Origin: an uncultured Bacteroidota bacterium
GTDB lineage: Bacteria > Bacteroidota > Bacteroidia > Bacteroidales > F082
Direction of reading: 5' to 3'
DNA length: 52,139 nucleotides
Assembly: GCA_903957365.1 (NCBI GenBank)
Contig: CAJBPB010000237.1
Span: forward strand, 1-52,139
The notes beneath the pieces are model-generated. The model made no database searches. It was given only the letters and a program-made list of their open reading frames with translations, and was not told the DNA's origin. A program made the position numbers and the translations under genes. Positions 8,653 to 17,152 of the stretch are shown in pieces (position 1 is the first letter of the stretch; every line of letters begins with the position of its first letter).

Positions 8653-9855
8653 ATGCTGAAGGGTAAAAAAATTCTGATTGGAATTACCGGAAGTATTGCT
8701 GCTTATAAAATTCCACTTTTGATCCGGCTTTTGAAGAAAGACGGTGCAGAAGTTAAAGTAATTGCAACTCCTTCAGCATTCGATTTTGTTACTCCACTTA
8801 CCTTATCTACTCTTTCTGGTAATCCTGTGTCGGTTGAATCGCATGATAAACTGACAGGTGAATGGCACAGCCATGTCGAACTTGGTTTGTGGGCTGATTT
8901 GTTTATAATTGCACCTGCTACTGCGAATACCCTTGGTAAGCTTCAAGCCGGAATTGCCGATAACTACCTTTTAACTGTTTATTTGTCAGCAAGATGCCAG
9001 GTTATGATTGCACCGGCCATGGATCTGGATATGTTTAAACATCCTGCCACCATATCTAACATTGAAACGCTGAAGTCAAGAGGTGATATAATCATTGCAC
9101 CAGGAACCGGTGAATTGGCCAGTGGTCTGTGTGGTGAAGGACGGATGGAAGAACCTGAAGTGATTTTTGATTTAATAAAGTCGTGGGTTAAAAAATGTAA
9201 ACAATTTTCTGAATACAATATCTTGATTTCAGCAGGTCCTACTTATGAACCAATTGATCCTGTTCGATTTATTGGTAATCATAGTTCTGGCCTGATGGGA
9301 TTTGAACTTGCAAAAGCTTTCGCTGACAGAGGAGCACATGTTAATCTGGTTTCTGGCCCGGTTAATTTGAAATTGAACCATCCTTTAGTTGATGTTTTTC
9401 CAGTTACGACTGCAGCAGAGATGTTTGAAAATGTAAATTTACTTTTTAATCAGGCTAATATCGCTGTAATGTGTGCCGCTGTGGCTGATTATACACCTGA
9501 ATCGCCGGCAAAAACAAAGCTAAAAAAATCGGAAGATTCTTTCGACCTGCACCTTGTTAAAACAAAAGATATTCTTCTTCATCTTGGAAATAATAAAAAA
9601 GATGACCAGTTTTTGATTGGGTTTGCATTGGAGACCGACAATGCCCATGAGAATGCAATCAAAAAACTACACAACAAAAACCTTGATCTGATCGTTGTAA
9701 ATACGCTGGAAGATGAAGGAGCTGGTTTTAAACATCAAACGAATAAAGTAACGTTGATTGGCCGCGATGAATCATCTACAGAATTTGATTTGAAAAAAAA
9801 ATCAGCAGTAGCTGTCGATATCATTGATTATATCGCTAAGAGTTTGACAATTTGA
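8653..9855 (+). CDS. coaBC: Bifunctional phosphopantothenoylcysteine decarboxylase/phosphopantothenate-cysteine ligase
   Basis: A 400-residue CoaBC that makes 4'-phosphopantetheine for coenzyme A. The N-terminal FMN-dependent CoaC domain shows GITGSIAAYK, the catalytic His74 (WHSHVELG) and PATANT. The C-terminal CoaB ligase starts near residue 190 with SAGPTYEPIDPVRFIGNHSSG. Two CoaC positions differ from the E. coli enzyme as I recall it: the PxMNxxM motif reads PAMDLDM (Asn to Asp), and the active-site LACG reads LASG (Ser157), with a Cys three residues later (Cys160). The Asn change at least is common in Bacteroidota, so I do not regard the gene as defective. Confidence 0.96.
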   Translation: MLKGKKILIGITGSIAAYKIPLLIRLLKKDGAEVKVIATPSAFDFVTPLTLSTLSGNPVSVESHDKLTGEWHSHVELGLWADLFIIAPATANTLGKLQAGIADNYLLTVYLSARCQVMIAPAMDLDMFKHPATISNIETLKSRGDIIIAPGTGELASGLCGEGRMEEPEVIFDLIKSWVKKCKQFSEYNILISAGPTYEPIDPVRFIGNHSSGLMGFELAKAFADRGAHVNLVSGPVNLKLNHPLVDVFPVTTAAEMFENVNLLFNQANIAVMCAAVADYTPESPAKTKLKKSEDSFDLHLVKTKDILLHLGNNKKDDQFLIGFALETDNAHENAIKKLHNKNLDLIVVNTLEDEGAGFKHQTNKVTLIGRDESSTEFDLKKKSAVAVDIIDYIAKSLTI

Positions 9856-9891
9856 TTGTTAGTTGTCTTATTAATTAAAAAACACAATTTC

Positions 9892-10791
9892 ATGAAACAA
9901 CGGTTTGTATTACTTTTAATCCTTTTCATAACTTTCACACAAATCAATGCACAGGAATTTAACTGCGATATTCGTGTATCAGCACAAAGTATTGAAGGTA
10001 CTGACCGTCGTGTTTTTGAGGCTTTACAGACATCACTTTATGAATTCATGAACAACCGCAAATGGTCAAATATCAACATAAAAAACCAGGAACGTATTGA
10101 GTGTTCTATTCTTATCACAATAAAAGAAAGAATTTCATCAGATGAGTATAAGGCGACTCTGAACCTTGTGTTAAGGAGGCCGGTTTTCAATGCTTCATAT
10201 AATACTATTCTGCTTAATTATGTGGACGAATATTTTCAATTCCGATATATCGAATCACAAACACTTGAATACAATGAAAATTCGTTCAACAATAATCTGA
10301 CTTCCACATTGGCTTACTATGCCTATATGTTTCTTGGACTCGATTTTGACAGTTATTCATTATATGGAGGCGATCCATTTTACAAAGCTGCTGAATCTAT
10401 CGTAAACAGTGCACAGAATGCTTCTGAGAAAGGCTGGAAAGCATTTGATAGCAACAGAAACAGATATTGGATGGTCGAAAATCTTCAGAACGCATCGTAT
10501 CGCCCTATTCGTCAATTTATTTATGAATACCATCGTTTGGGATTAGATGTTATGTCAGAAAAGCCTGATGAAGGTCGTGCGAAAATTGGTGAAACACTTG
10601 CCTATCTGAATACCATAAATAGTAACCGACCCGGCTTATTTATCTTACAATTGATGATTGATGCCAAACGTGATGAAATTATCAAAGTATATTCAAAAGG
10701 CAGTGCCCAGGAAAAAACCAAAGCGGTAAACATCATGCGTGAAATTGATCCTGCCAATTCATCAAGTTACGAGAAAATTCTTGCCAAATAG
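9892..10791 (+). CDS. Secreted DUF4835 family protein
   Basis: A 299-residue protein with a clear signal peptide (about residues 1-20, ending INAQ) and no other recognisable catalytic motif. The content and position between coaBC and recN match the Bacteroidota family DUF4835. Its function is unknown; an envelope role is likely from its export. I chose ATG 9892 because the signal peptide starts there, while the frame open from 9856 adds an unlikely leader. The 36-nt gap to coaBC suggests it belongs to the bamD operon. Confidence 0.85.
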   Translation: MKQRFVLLLILFITFTQINAQEFNCDIRVSAQSIEGTDRRVFEALQTSLYEFMNNRKWSNINIKNQERIECSILITIKERISSDEYKATLNLVLRRPVFNASYNTILLNYVDEYFQFRYIESQTLEYNENSFNNNLTSTLAYYAYMFLGLDFDSYSLYGGDPFYKAAESIVNSAQNASEKGWKAFDSNRNRYWMVENLQNASYRPIRQFIYEYHRLGLDVMSEKPDEGRAKIGETLAYLNTINSNRPGLFILQLMIDAKRDEIIKVYSKGSAQEKTKAVNIMREIDPANSSSYEKILAK

Positions 10792-10818
10792 TTATCCGTT
10801 TTGTTTCGGCTTATTTCC

Positions 10819-10826
10819 TACTTTTG
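10819..10826 (+). promoter_or_regulatory. Promoter -7 box TACTTTTG for recN
   Basis: Exact TAnnTTTG match 18 nt before the recN ATG, in the 53-bp gap after the DUF4835 gene. Confidence 0.65.
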
Positions 10827-10844
10827 TGAAAACACATCAATACT

Positions 10845-12503
10845 ATGCTCCTTAGTCTGAAGGTAACAAACTATGCGCTTATCGAAGAACTTGAAATCGA
10901 TATGCATTTAGGATTTACTGCAATTACTGGAGAAACTGGTGCAGGAAAATCGATTTTATTAGGTGCCTTAGGATTGGTTTTGGGTAACCGTGCCGAGACA
11001 AATGTACTGATGAATCCAAATTCTAAATGCGTTGTTGAAGCAGTATTCGACTTGTCTAAAATGATCATCCGATCTTTTTTCGAAGAGAATGACCTTGATT
11101 ATCATGATGAAAGCGTCCTTCGAAGGGAAATTAATCCAAATGGAAAATCGCGGGCATTTATAAATGACTCTCCGGTAAATTTGAATTTATTAAAGGAAAT
11201 TGGTAATTTTCTGGTTGATATCCATTCACAGCATGATTCTTTGTTGCTTTCCAATTCGGGATTTCAACTTGAGTTAATTGATGAATTAGCCGAGCATGAA
11301 GATTTATTAAATACTTATAAATCAGAATTCAAAAGTTTTAAGCAATTACAAAAAGAGTTAAATGCACTTAGACAGTTTGCACGTGAGAAATCAGCCGATC
11401 TGGATTATCTACGGTTTCAGTTTGATGAGTTAGATAAAGCCCGTTTGGTAAAGGATGAGTTTGCAGAATTGAAAGTGCGTTATGATATATTGTCTCATGC
11501 CGTTGAGTTGCGGTCAGGATTATTGCGTGCAGGTGACTGTCTTGAGCAAGAGGAGTCGAATGCGATCCAATTGGTCAAAGAGTCAATTCAACATATAATA
11601 AAACTAGGCCGGGTTCTTCCAGAATGTGAAAGTATTTCTACCCGCCTCGAGTCCTGTCTGATAGAATTAAAAGATATCTCCAGTGAGTTGAAAGTACTTG
11701 AGAGTAAAGTTTATTTCGATGAAAATGAATTGGTTAAATCTCAGGAAAGACTTGATTTATTAACCCAGCTTATTCATAAACATAGGGTTTTAGAAGTAGA
11801 GGAGTTAATACTTCTTCGTGATGGATTGTGGAAAAAAATTCAAATGATTGACAATTCTGAATACCAGATTGAACTTTTGGCAAAGCAACTTTCTGAAAAA
11901 AATCAGCTTGTCATCCAATTAGCAATTCAAATTCAGGAAGGTCGGTTAAGAATTGTACCTGATTTTGAAAAAGAAATTTTAGATGTTTTGGTTCAATTAG
12001 GTATGCCAAATGCACGTTTTCAAATACAGTTAGATTCACTTTCTGAACCGGATTCAACTGGAAACGACAAGGTTAAATTCCTTTTTAATGCGAATAAAGG
12101 TGGCCAGATGGATGAAATAGCCCGAGTCGCTTCTGGCGGAGAGCTTTCTCGTTTAATGCTGGCAATCAAGAGTTTGGTATCTGGAAAAAGATATACCCCA
12201 ACATTAATTTTTGATGAAATTGATACTGGTGTCTCAGGTGAGATCGCTGCAAAGGTTGGTCGGATTATGGCCTCCATGTCAAAAAAAGTTCAGGTTATCA
12301 GTATAACCCATCTCCCTCAAATTGCAGGCAAAGCCAATCAGCATTTATTGGTTTATAAAACCGAGGACATTGATCGTACAAAGTCAGAGATTATTCAACT
12401 CAATGATTTACAGCGAATAGAAGAAATTGCCAGAATGTTGAGTGATGATACGATCACAGAAGCCTCCCGCAGTGCAGCAAAAGAACTGATAAAAAGTAAC
12501 TGA
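10845..12503 (+). CDS. recN: DNA repair protein RecN
   Basis: A 552-residue SMC-like ATPase used in double-strand break repair. Walker A is GETGAGKS (Lys35); the ABC signature VASGGELSRLMLAIKSL and Walker B LIFDEIDTGVSG lie near residues 425-470, separated by about 350 residues of coiled coil rich in Glu, Leu and Lys. The length matches the family. It has its own promoter box but is codirectional with the bamD group upstream and fabI downstream. Confidence 0.97.
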   Translation: MLLSLKVTNYALIEELEIDMHLGFTAITGETGAGKSILLGALGLVLGNRAETNVLMNPNSKCVVEAVFDLSKMIIRSFFEENDLDYHDESVLRREINPNGKSRAFINDSPVNLNLLKEIGNFLVDIHSQHDSLLLSNSGFQLELIDELAEHEDLLNTYKSEFKSFKQLQKELNALRQFAREKSADLDYLRFQFDELDKARLVKDEFAELKVRYDILSHAVELRSGLLRAGDCLEQEESNAIQLVKESIQHIIKLGRVLPECESISTRLESCLIELKDISSELKVLESKVYFDENELVKSQERLDLLTQLIHKHRVLEVEELILLRDGLWKKIQMIDNSEYQIELLAKQLSEKNQLVIQLAIQIQEGRLRIVPDFEKEILDVLVQLGMPNARFQIQLDSLSEPDSTGNDKVKFLFNANKGGQMDEIARVASGGELSRLMLAIKSLVSGKRYTPTLIFDEIDTGVSGEIAAKVGRIMASMSKKVQVISITHLPQIAGKANQHLLVYKTEDIDRTKSEIIQLNDLQRIEEIARMLSDDTITEASRSAAKELIKSN

Positions 12504-12526
12504 TCGTTTCAATTGAAGCCGTTATA

Positions 12527-12546
12527 AACTTTGATAGTTTTTTTAA
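12527..12546 (+). terminator. Possible weak terminator after recN
   Basis: A 5-bp stem (AAACT, loop TTGAT, AGTTT) continues directly into a T-run, 23 nt after the recN stop. The stem is short and AT-rich, so efficiency is doubtful. Confidence 0.3.
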
Positions 12547-12589
12547 TTAATTCTAAATCAAATAATTACGTAAAAAATTGAATTTGGTT

Positions 12590-12605
12590 TATATTTGTAT
12601 CTTTG
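12590..12605 (+). promoter_or_regulatory. Two back-to-back -7 boxes for fabI
   Basis: TATATTTG (12590-12597) is followed immediately by TATCTTTG (12598-12605), both exact TAnnTTTG matches. The leader to ATG 12644 would be about 33-40 nt. Either one or both may be used. Confidence 0.65.
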
Positions 12606-12643
12606 CGGCTCTTTAAATCAAAGGATTAATTAAAATAAATACA

Positions 12644-13504
12644 ATGGCTTACAATCTATTAAAAGGAAAAAGGGGAATCATTTTTGGTGCATTAGACAAC
12701 AAATCTATTGCATGGAAAGTAGCAGAACTTGCTCATGAGGAAGGTGCAATTTTCACTCTGAGTAATACTGCAACAGCCCTTCGTTTTGGAGAAATAAACG
12801 AGTTGGCCGAGAAATGCAATGCAACTGTTATTACTGCTGACGCTACTTCGGTTGAAGATCTTACCAATGTATTTACAAAGAGTATTGAAATTCTTGGAGG
12901 TAAGGTTGACTTTGTTCTGCATTCTATAGGAATGTCGCTGAACGTTCGTAAACATCGGGTTTACAATGATTTAAATTATGAATACTTAAATAAGACTCTC
13001 GATATTTCAGCAGTTTCATTCCATAAAATGCTTCAGGTGGCAAATAAAATGGATGCAATCAATGAATGGGGTTCGGTTGTTGGTCTTTCGTATGTTGCAG
13101 CCCAACGTACGTTATATGGATATAATGATATGGCTGATGCGAAAGCTTTGCTTGAATCAATCGCACGAAGTTTTGGTTATATTTATGGACGTGAAAAGAA
13201 AATCAGAGTAAATACAATTTCTCAGTCGCCAACACGGACAACAGCCGGAAGTGGTGTGAAAGGAATTGACGGTCTGATGGATTTCACAGAACGTATGTCG
13301 CCATTGGGAAATGCGACTTCTGAAGAATGTGCCATGTATTGTATCACCTTGTTTTCTGATCTGACACGAAAAGTGACCATGCAGAATCTTTTCCATGATG
13401 GTGGATTTTCGAGTATGGGGATGAGTTTGAAAGCGATGAATATGTACAATAAAAGTTTCAACTGTGATTGTGAGGAAGTGAGTGAAGAACCTATTTCGGA
13501 TTAA
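12644..13504 (+). CDS. fabI: Enoyl-[acyl-carrier-protein] reductase FabI
   Basis: A 286-residue short-chain dehydrogenase that reduces trans-2-enoyl-ACP with NADH in the last step of each fatty-acid elongation cycle. The catalytic triad is Tyr150, Tyr160 and Lys167, with the same 10- and 7-residue spacing as Tyr146, Tyr156 and Lys163 of the E. coli enzyme. An N-terminal GIIFGALDNKSIAW gives the NADH-binding loop. This is the class targeted by triclosan. Its last 4 nt overlap the converging TIGR02757 gene. Confidence 0.96.
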   Translation: MAYNLLKGKRGIIFGALDNKSIAWKVAELAHEEGAIFTLSNTATALRFGEINELAEKCNATVITADATSVEDLTNVFTKSIEILGGKVDFVLHSIGMSLNVRKHRVYNDLNYEYLNKTLDISAVSFHKMLQVANKMDAINEWGSVVGLSYVAAQRTLYGYNDMADAKALLESIARSFGYIYGREKKIRVNTISQSPTRTTAGSGVKGIDGLMDFTERMSPLGNATSEECAMYCITLFSDLTRKVTMQNLFHDGGFSSMGMSLKAMNMYNKSFNCDCEEVSEEPISD

Positions 13505-14268
13505 TCATTGAAGTAACCGCTGACACCCAGTCCGAAAAGGGCAAAATCATATTTCACCGGATCAAGATGGTCAAATTTTCTTAAGTTTTGAGTAAGTTCC
13601 ATAGCTGCTTTCCAGTCATTGGTTGTTCTTGAAAGTATTCCTAATATTCTGGCAGTGTTTCCTGAATGGATATCAAGCGGACAGACTAAATCTGATTGGT
13701 TAATCTGATTCCATAAACCAAAATCTACTCCCTTATCATCACTGCGAACCATCCAGCGAAGAAACATATTCAGTCTTTTTGCTGCTGAGCCGGTTATTGG
13801 ATTAGCGATATGTTTTCGTGAATGAGGCAGGTGTGGATAACTGAAAATCGTATCATTTAACTTGCTTATTCCACCAACAGCTCCGTTTTCCTGAAATCCC
13901 AGAGTAAAAATATTTTCCAATCCTTCCTGATATAGATATATCATTTTCAACGCATTAACAATAGTCAGAAGATCTGTTTCGTTGAAAGTCCGGTAATTAA
14001 ATCCTTTTAATTGTTTAAGGTCATTTTCTTTTGCATTGGTGATGAATTCATAAGGATTGTTATCCATACGATTCATGAGCTCCAGCGATTTTAAGATGAT
14101 TATTTTTCGTTGACCCCATGAAAAAATTGCTGTAAAAAAACCACTTATTTCGATGTCTTCTTTTCGTTTAAATTGATGGGGGATAGAAATAGGATCGTTT
14201 AGAATAAAATCAGGTGAATTGTACTTTTCCACCATTTCATTCAGAAATAACTTTGTTTCAGTTAGCAT
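13501..14268 (-). CDS. TIGR02757 (DUF2400) family protein
   Basis: A 255-residue protein that matches the family TIGR02757 by segments such as GFFTAIFSWGQRKII near residue 40, HIANP and KRLNMFLRWMVR in the middle, and LDIHSGNTAR toward the end. The family has no established function; its helical layout is sometimes compared with helix-hairpin-helix DNA glycosylases, which is only a suggestion. The start is ATG 14268, close behind the terminator of the oxidoreductase operon, so it may rely on readthrough or on a promoter I cannot identify. Confidence 0.85.
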   Translation of the reverse strand: MLTETKLFLNEMVEKYNSPDFILNDPISIPHQFKRKEDIEISGFFTAIFSWGQRKIIILKSLELMNRMDNNPYEFITNAKENDLKQLKGFNYRTFNETDLLTIVNALKMIYLYQEGLENIFTLGFQENGAVGGISKLNDTIFSYPHLPHSRKHIANPITGSAAKRLNMFLRWMVRSDDKGVDFGLWNQINQSDLVCPLDIHSGNTARILGILSRTTNDWKAAMELTQNLRKFDHLDPVKYDFALFGLGVSGYFND

Positions 14269-14284
14269 AATATCTAAATAAAAA

Positions 14285-14308
14285 GGGCTCCCGATTATTC
14301 AGGAGCCC
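14285..14308 (-). terminator. Intrinsic terminator of the 2-oxoacid oxidoreductase operon
   Basis: On the minus strand GGGCTCC, a 10-nt loop and GGAGCCC are followed by TTTTTATTT. The hairpin lies 21 nt beyond the stop of the gamma-subunit gene. The plus-strand side lacks a T-run, so it is directional. Confidence 0.88.
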
Positions 14309-14329
14309 TATATAACATATTATAATCGT

Positions 14330-14884
14330 TTAACTTACAAGATGAAAGGGTTTAATGTGTTTCATTCCCATATTGATTGCATCTTCATTCAAAGGAATTA
14401 ACTTATGGTATCGTTCAGGAAGTGATTTTTTCAATCCCTTGATAACGTATTCTAGCTGTACAATAGGTTTCAATTTCATATATGCTCCCAGAATTACCAT
14501 ATTGAAAATTTTAGTGTTACCCATTTCAGCAGCAACCTGAGCGCCTTCAATCTGATAAATATTAATGTCAGTTCTTGTTGGATGATGGGTGATGCCATTA
14601 GGATCGTACAGCAAAATTCCACCTGGACGAACTGATTTTTCAAATTTATCCATCGATTGTTGGTTAAGAATGATAGCTGTATCGACGATTGTTAAAATGG
14701 GTGAACTTATCCGTTCGTCACTTAATATTACAGTAACATTGGCAGTGCCACCGCGCATTTCAGGTCCGTAGGAGGGCATCCAGCTCACTTCCTGATCATG
14801 CATAATTCCACTGTAAGCGAGGATTTTGCCCATCGAAAGTACACCTTGTCCGCCAAAACCGGCTATGATTATTTCTTCAGTCAT
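14330..14884 (-). CDS. 2-oxoacid:ferredoxin oxidoreductase, gamma subunit
   Basis: A 184-residue subunit of the ferredoxin-dependent 2-oxoacid oxidoreductase. The N-terminal FGGQGVLSMGKIL is the hallmark of the gamma/C domain (POR_N-type Rossmann region), followed by SWMPSYGPEMRGGTAN, also typical. It lies last in the operon, 21 nt after the TPP subunit and just before the terminator at 14285. Together with the other three subunits it would form an oxygen-sensitive cytoplasmic complex. Confidence 0.93.
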   Translation of the reverse strand: MTEEIIIAGFGGQGVLSMGKILAYSGIMHDQEVSWMPSYGPEMRGGTANVTVILSDERISSPILTIVDTAIILNQQSMDKFEKSVRPGGILLYDPNGITHHPTRTDINIYQIEGAQVAAEMGNTKIFNMVILGAYMKLKPIVQLEYVIKGLKKSLPERYHKLIPLNEDAINMGMKHIKPFHLVS

Positions 14885-14905
14885 TTTATTTCTTTTTTTT
14901 TGGAA

Positions 14906-15694
14906 TTATTTAACCATTACTCCGTCAACTTTAATGTCACCCATGGGATAATAAGGGAACATATTCTCTACCATCCAGGTATTTGAATCGTTCGGTGTCA
15001 TTTTCCATCCTGAATTACAGTTAGAAACGATTTCAACAAATGACACACCTGGTTTTTTATCACGCTGATTTTCAAATGCTTTACGTATAGCTTTTTTTGC
15101 TTTACGAACAGCAGCCGGGGTATGAACAGCCTGACGTGTAACGAAATAGGTTCCTGGTAACTGGGCAACCAGTTCAGTAATTTTCAGCGGATTTCCCATT
15201 GTTTCAACATCGCGGCCAAAAGGAGATGTTGATGATTTCATTCCTGGAAGTGTAGTAGGTGCCATTTGTCCGCCTGTCATACCGTAAATACCGTTATTGA
15301 TGAAAATAATTACAATTTTTTCACCTCTGTTGCAGGCATGAATTGTCTCAGCTGTACCAATTGCAGCCAAATCACCATCACCCTGATAGGTGAAAACAAT
15401 CTTTTCGGGCCAGACTCTTTTTATTCCAGTTGCTACGGCAGGAGCACGTCCGTGTGCAGCCTGTGTCATATCAATATTCATGAATTCGTATGCCAGAACA
15501 GAACAACCAACAGGTGCAACACCAATCGTAATTTCTTCCATTCCAAGCTCTTCTATAACTTCCATGGTGATCCGGTGTGCAGTACCATGGCCACAACCCG
15601 GACAGTAACTTAGTTCCTTGTCGGTCATCAATCTGGTTTTTTCGTAAACCAGATTTTCAGGTTTGATGATATCATTCAATGTAATGTCAGCCAT
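14906..15694 (-). CDS. 2-oxoacid:ferredoxin oxidoreductase, TPP-binding beta subunit
   Basis: A 262-residue subunit that binds thiamine pyrophosphate. The TPP motif runs from GDGD (Gly105-Asp106) to INNGIYGMTGGQ, and Cys31 and Cys34 (CPGCGHG) with Cys64 (PVGCS) are at positions used in related enzymes to bind an iron-sulfur cluster. The C-terminus lacks other domains. It starts 3 nt after the alpha-subunit stop, so the two are translationally coupled. Confidence 0.95.
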   Translation of the reverse strand: MADITLNDIIKPENLVYEKTRLMTDKELSYCPGCGHGTAHRITMEVIEELGMEEITIGVAPVGCSVLAYEFMNIDMTQAAHGRAPAVATGIKRVWPEKIVFTYQGDGDLAAIGTAETIHACNRGEKIVIIFINNGIYGMTGGQMAPTTLPGMKSSTSPFGRDVETMGNPLKITELVAQLPGTYFVTRQAVHTPAAVRKAKKAIRKAFENQRDKKPGVSFVEIVSNCNSGWKMTPNDSNTWMVENMFPYYPMGDIKVDGVMVK

Positions 15695-15697
15695 GTC

Positions 15698-16783
15698 TTA
15701 TCCTCCGATCATTATTTTTTCTAATGCGTTTTCTACTTCTTCCGGACTATGAACGATGCCGCCAAAACGGCCATAATGTGCTACTTTTGCCCGCCCGTTT
15801 ACGGCAAGCTGCACATCTTCAACCATTTGACCTGCACTCATTTCAACAGCAAGGAATCCTTTTACACCCTGATCACACAAAACCTGAATTTGTTTGGTTG
15901 GAAATGGGAAGAGAGAAATTAACCGCAATAATCCAACCTTAATTCCTTTTTTACGCGCCAGTTGTACTGATTTTTGTGCGATACGTGCACTTGAACCGTA
16001 AGCAACATAAACATATTCAGCGTCTTCACAGTCAAATAGTTCAAACCTGACTTCATTTTCAGAAATCGTTTTGTATTTTGCCTGAAGATGATGATTGTGC
16101 TTCTCCATTTTAAGAGAATCCAGATCGAGTGAAGTGATAATACGTCTTTCAGTTCCTTTTGCTTTGCCAGTTGTTGCCCAGGGATATTTTTCTTTTATCT
16201 CAGCATCAGTTAAGCGAGGAATCTGGTCGAATAATTCGACTTTTTCCATCATTTGTCCGATAACACCATCTGACAAAATCAGAACAGCAATCCGATATTT
16301 AAATGCCAATTCAAACCCGATTTTTACAAAATCAGCCATTTCCTGCACTGAAGCAGGCGCAAGGACGATTTGTTTATAATCACCATGCCCACCACCTTTA
16401 ACACTTTGGAAATAGTCTGCCTGTGAAGGTTGAATTGTTCCCAAACCCGGGCCACCACGAACCACATTGGCATAAACACATGGTAACTCGGCTCCGGCGA
16501 TATATGAAAGCCCTTCCTGTTTTAAACTAACACCGGGACTTGAGCTGGATGTCATTACTTTTTTTCCTGCTCCGGCAGCACCATAAACCATATTAATTGC
16601 GGCTACTTCGCTTTCAGCTTGTAACACAACCATCCCGGTTCTTTCGTATGGTTTCTCCGACATTAAATATTCTATCACCTCCGATTGCGGTGTGATTGGG
16701 TAACCAAAGTACGCGTCAGCGCCTGCTCTGATAGCAGCCTCTGCCATGGCTTCATTACCTTTCATTAATTTTAATTCGCCCAT
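15698..16783 (-). CDS. 2-oxoacid:ferredoxin oxidoreductase, alpha subunit (VorB-like)
   Basis: A 361-residue alpha subunit. YFGYPITPQSEVIEYL near residue 25 and the segment TSSSSPGVSLKQEG are typical of the pyrimidine-binding half of pyruvate/2-oxoacid:ferredoxin oxidoreductases. Bacteroidota homologues are commonly named VorB (3-methyl-2-oxobutanoate dehydrogenase), which would mean branched-chain oxoacids as substrates; 2-oxoglutarate is the main alternative, since the separate delta ferredoxin and four-subunit order also occur in KOR enzymes. The sequence alone does not settle this. Confidence 0.93.
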   Translation of the reverse strand: MGELKLMKGNEAMAEAAIRAGADAYFGYPITPQSEVIEYLMSEKPYERTGMVVLQAESEVAAINMVYGAAGAGKKVMTSSSSPGVSLKQEGLSYIAGAELPCVYANVVRGGPGLGTIQPSQADYFQSVKGGGHGDYKQIVLAPASVQEMADFVKIGFELAFKYRIAVLILSDGVIGQMMEKVELFDQIPRLTDAEIKEKYPWATTGKAKGTERRIITSLDLDSLKMEKHNHHLQAKYKTISENEVRFELFDCEDAEYVYVAYGSSARIAQKSVQLARKKGIKVGLLRLISLFPFPTKQIQVLCDQGVKGFLAVEMSAGQMVEDVQLAVNGRAKVAHYGRFGGIVHSPEEVENALEKIMIGG

Positions 16784-16803
16784 TATATCTCGTTTTTATT
16801 TTT

Positions 16804-17034
16804 TTAACTGTTTACTTTCAAGCGATAAACAGTGATTACGCCATCCGGGCATACCACTGCGCAATTTGAACAACCTGTACATTCTTCAGGTTTTTCCATG
16901 AATGCGTAATGATAGCCTTTCCCGTTTACTTCACTTGCCAGGTCGATTACCTCGCTTGGGCAGGATGGCACACATACGCCACAGCCTTTGCATTTATGGA
17001 TATCGACCACGATTGCACCTCTCATTTTTGCCAT
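16804..17034 (-). CDS. 2x[4Fe-4S] ferredoxin, delta subunit of the 2-oxoacid oxidoreductase
   Basis: A 76-residue ferredoxin with two CxxCxxCxxxC sets: Cys15, 18, 21, 25 and Cys52, 55, 58, 62. It would pass electrons from the catalytic subunits to soluble ferredoxin. It is the first gene of the four-gene operon, with 20 nt to the alpha subunit. The 118-bp gap upstream holds a nested inverted repeat (17093-17151) that may control the operon. Confidence 0.95.
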   Translation of the reverse strand: MAKMRGAIVVDIHKCKGCGVCVPSCPSEVIDLASEVNGKGYHYAFMEKPEECTGCSNCAVVCPDGVITVYRLKVNS

Positions 17035-17092
17035 ATCTGAATAGATAATTAAATGATTATTATTTTCTACGAAATTACTGTTTTATAACTGA

Positions 17093-17151
17093 TTAAACTG
17101 TATACACTGAACGCAAAATCGCATAAGACGTTCAATTTATAAACAGTTTAA
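17093..17151. repeat. Nested inverted repeats upstream of the oxidoreductase operon
   Basis: The outer arms TTAAACTGT (17093-17101) and ACAGTTTAA (17143-17151) are a perfect 9-bp pair. Inside them TGAACG (17108-17113) and CGTTCA (17129-17134) form a perfect 6-bp pair around a 15-nt loop. No T-run follows on the minus strand, so it does not look like an intrinsic terminator. It lies between the aminotransferase stop and the ferredoxin start. Confidence 0.6.
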
Positions 17152-17152
17152 A

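Noticed and set aside
15266-15613. 115-codon frame on the plus strand
   Set aside because: It lies fully antisense to the TPP-binding subunit gene, whose protein is clearly real.
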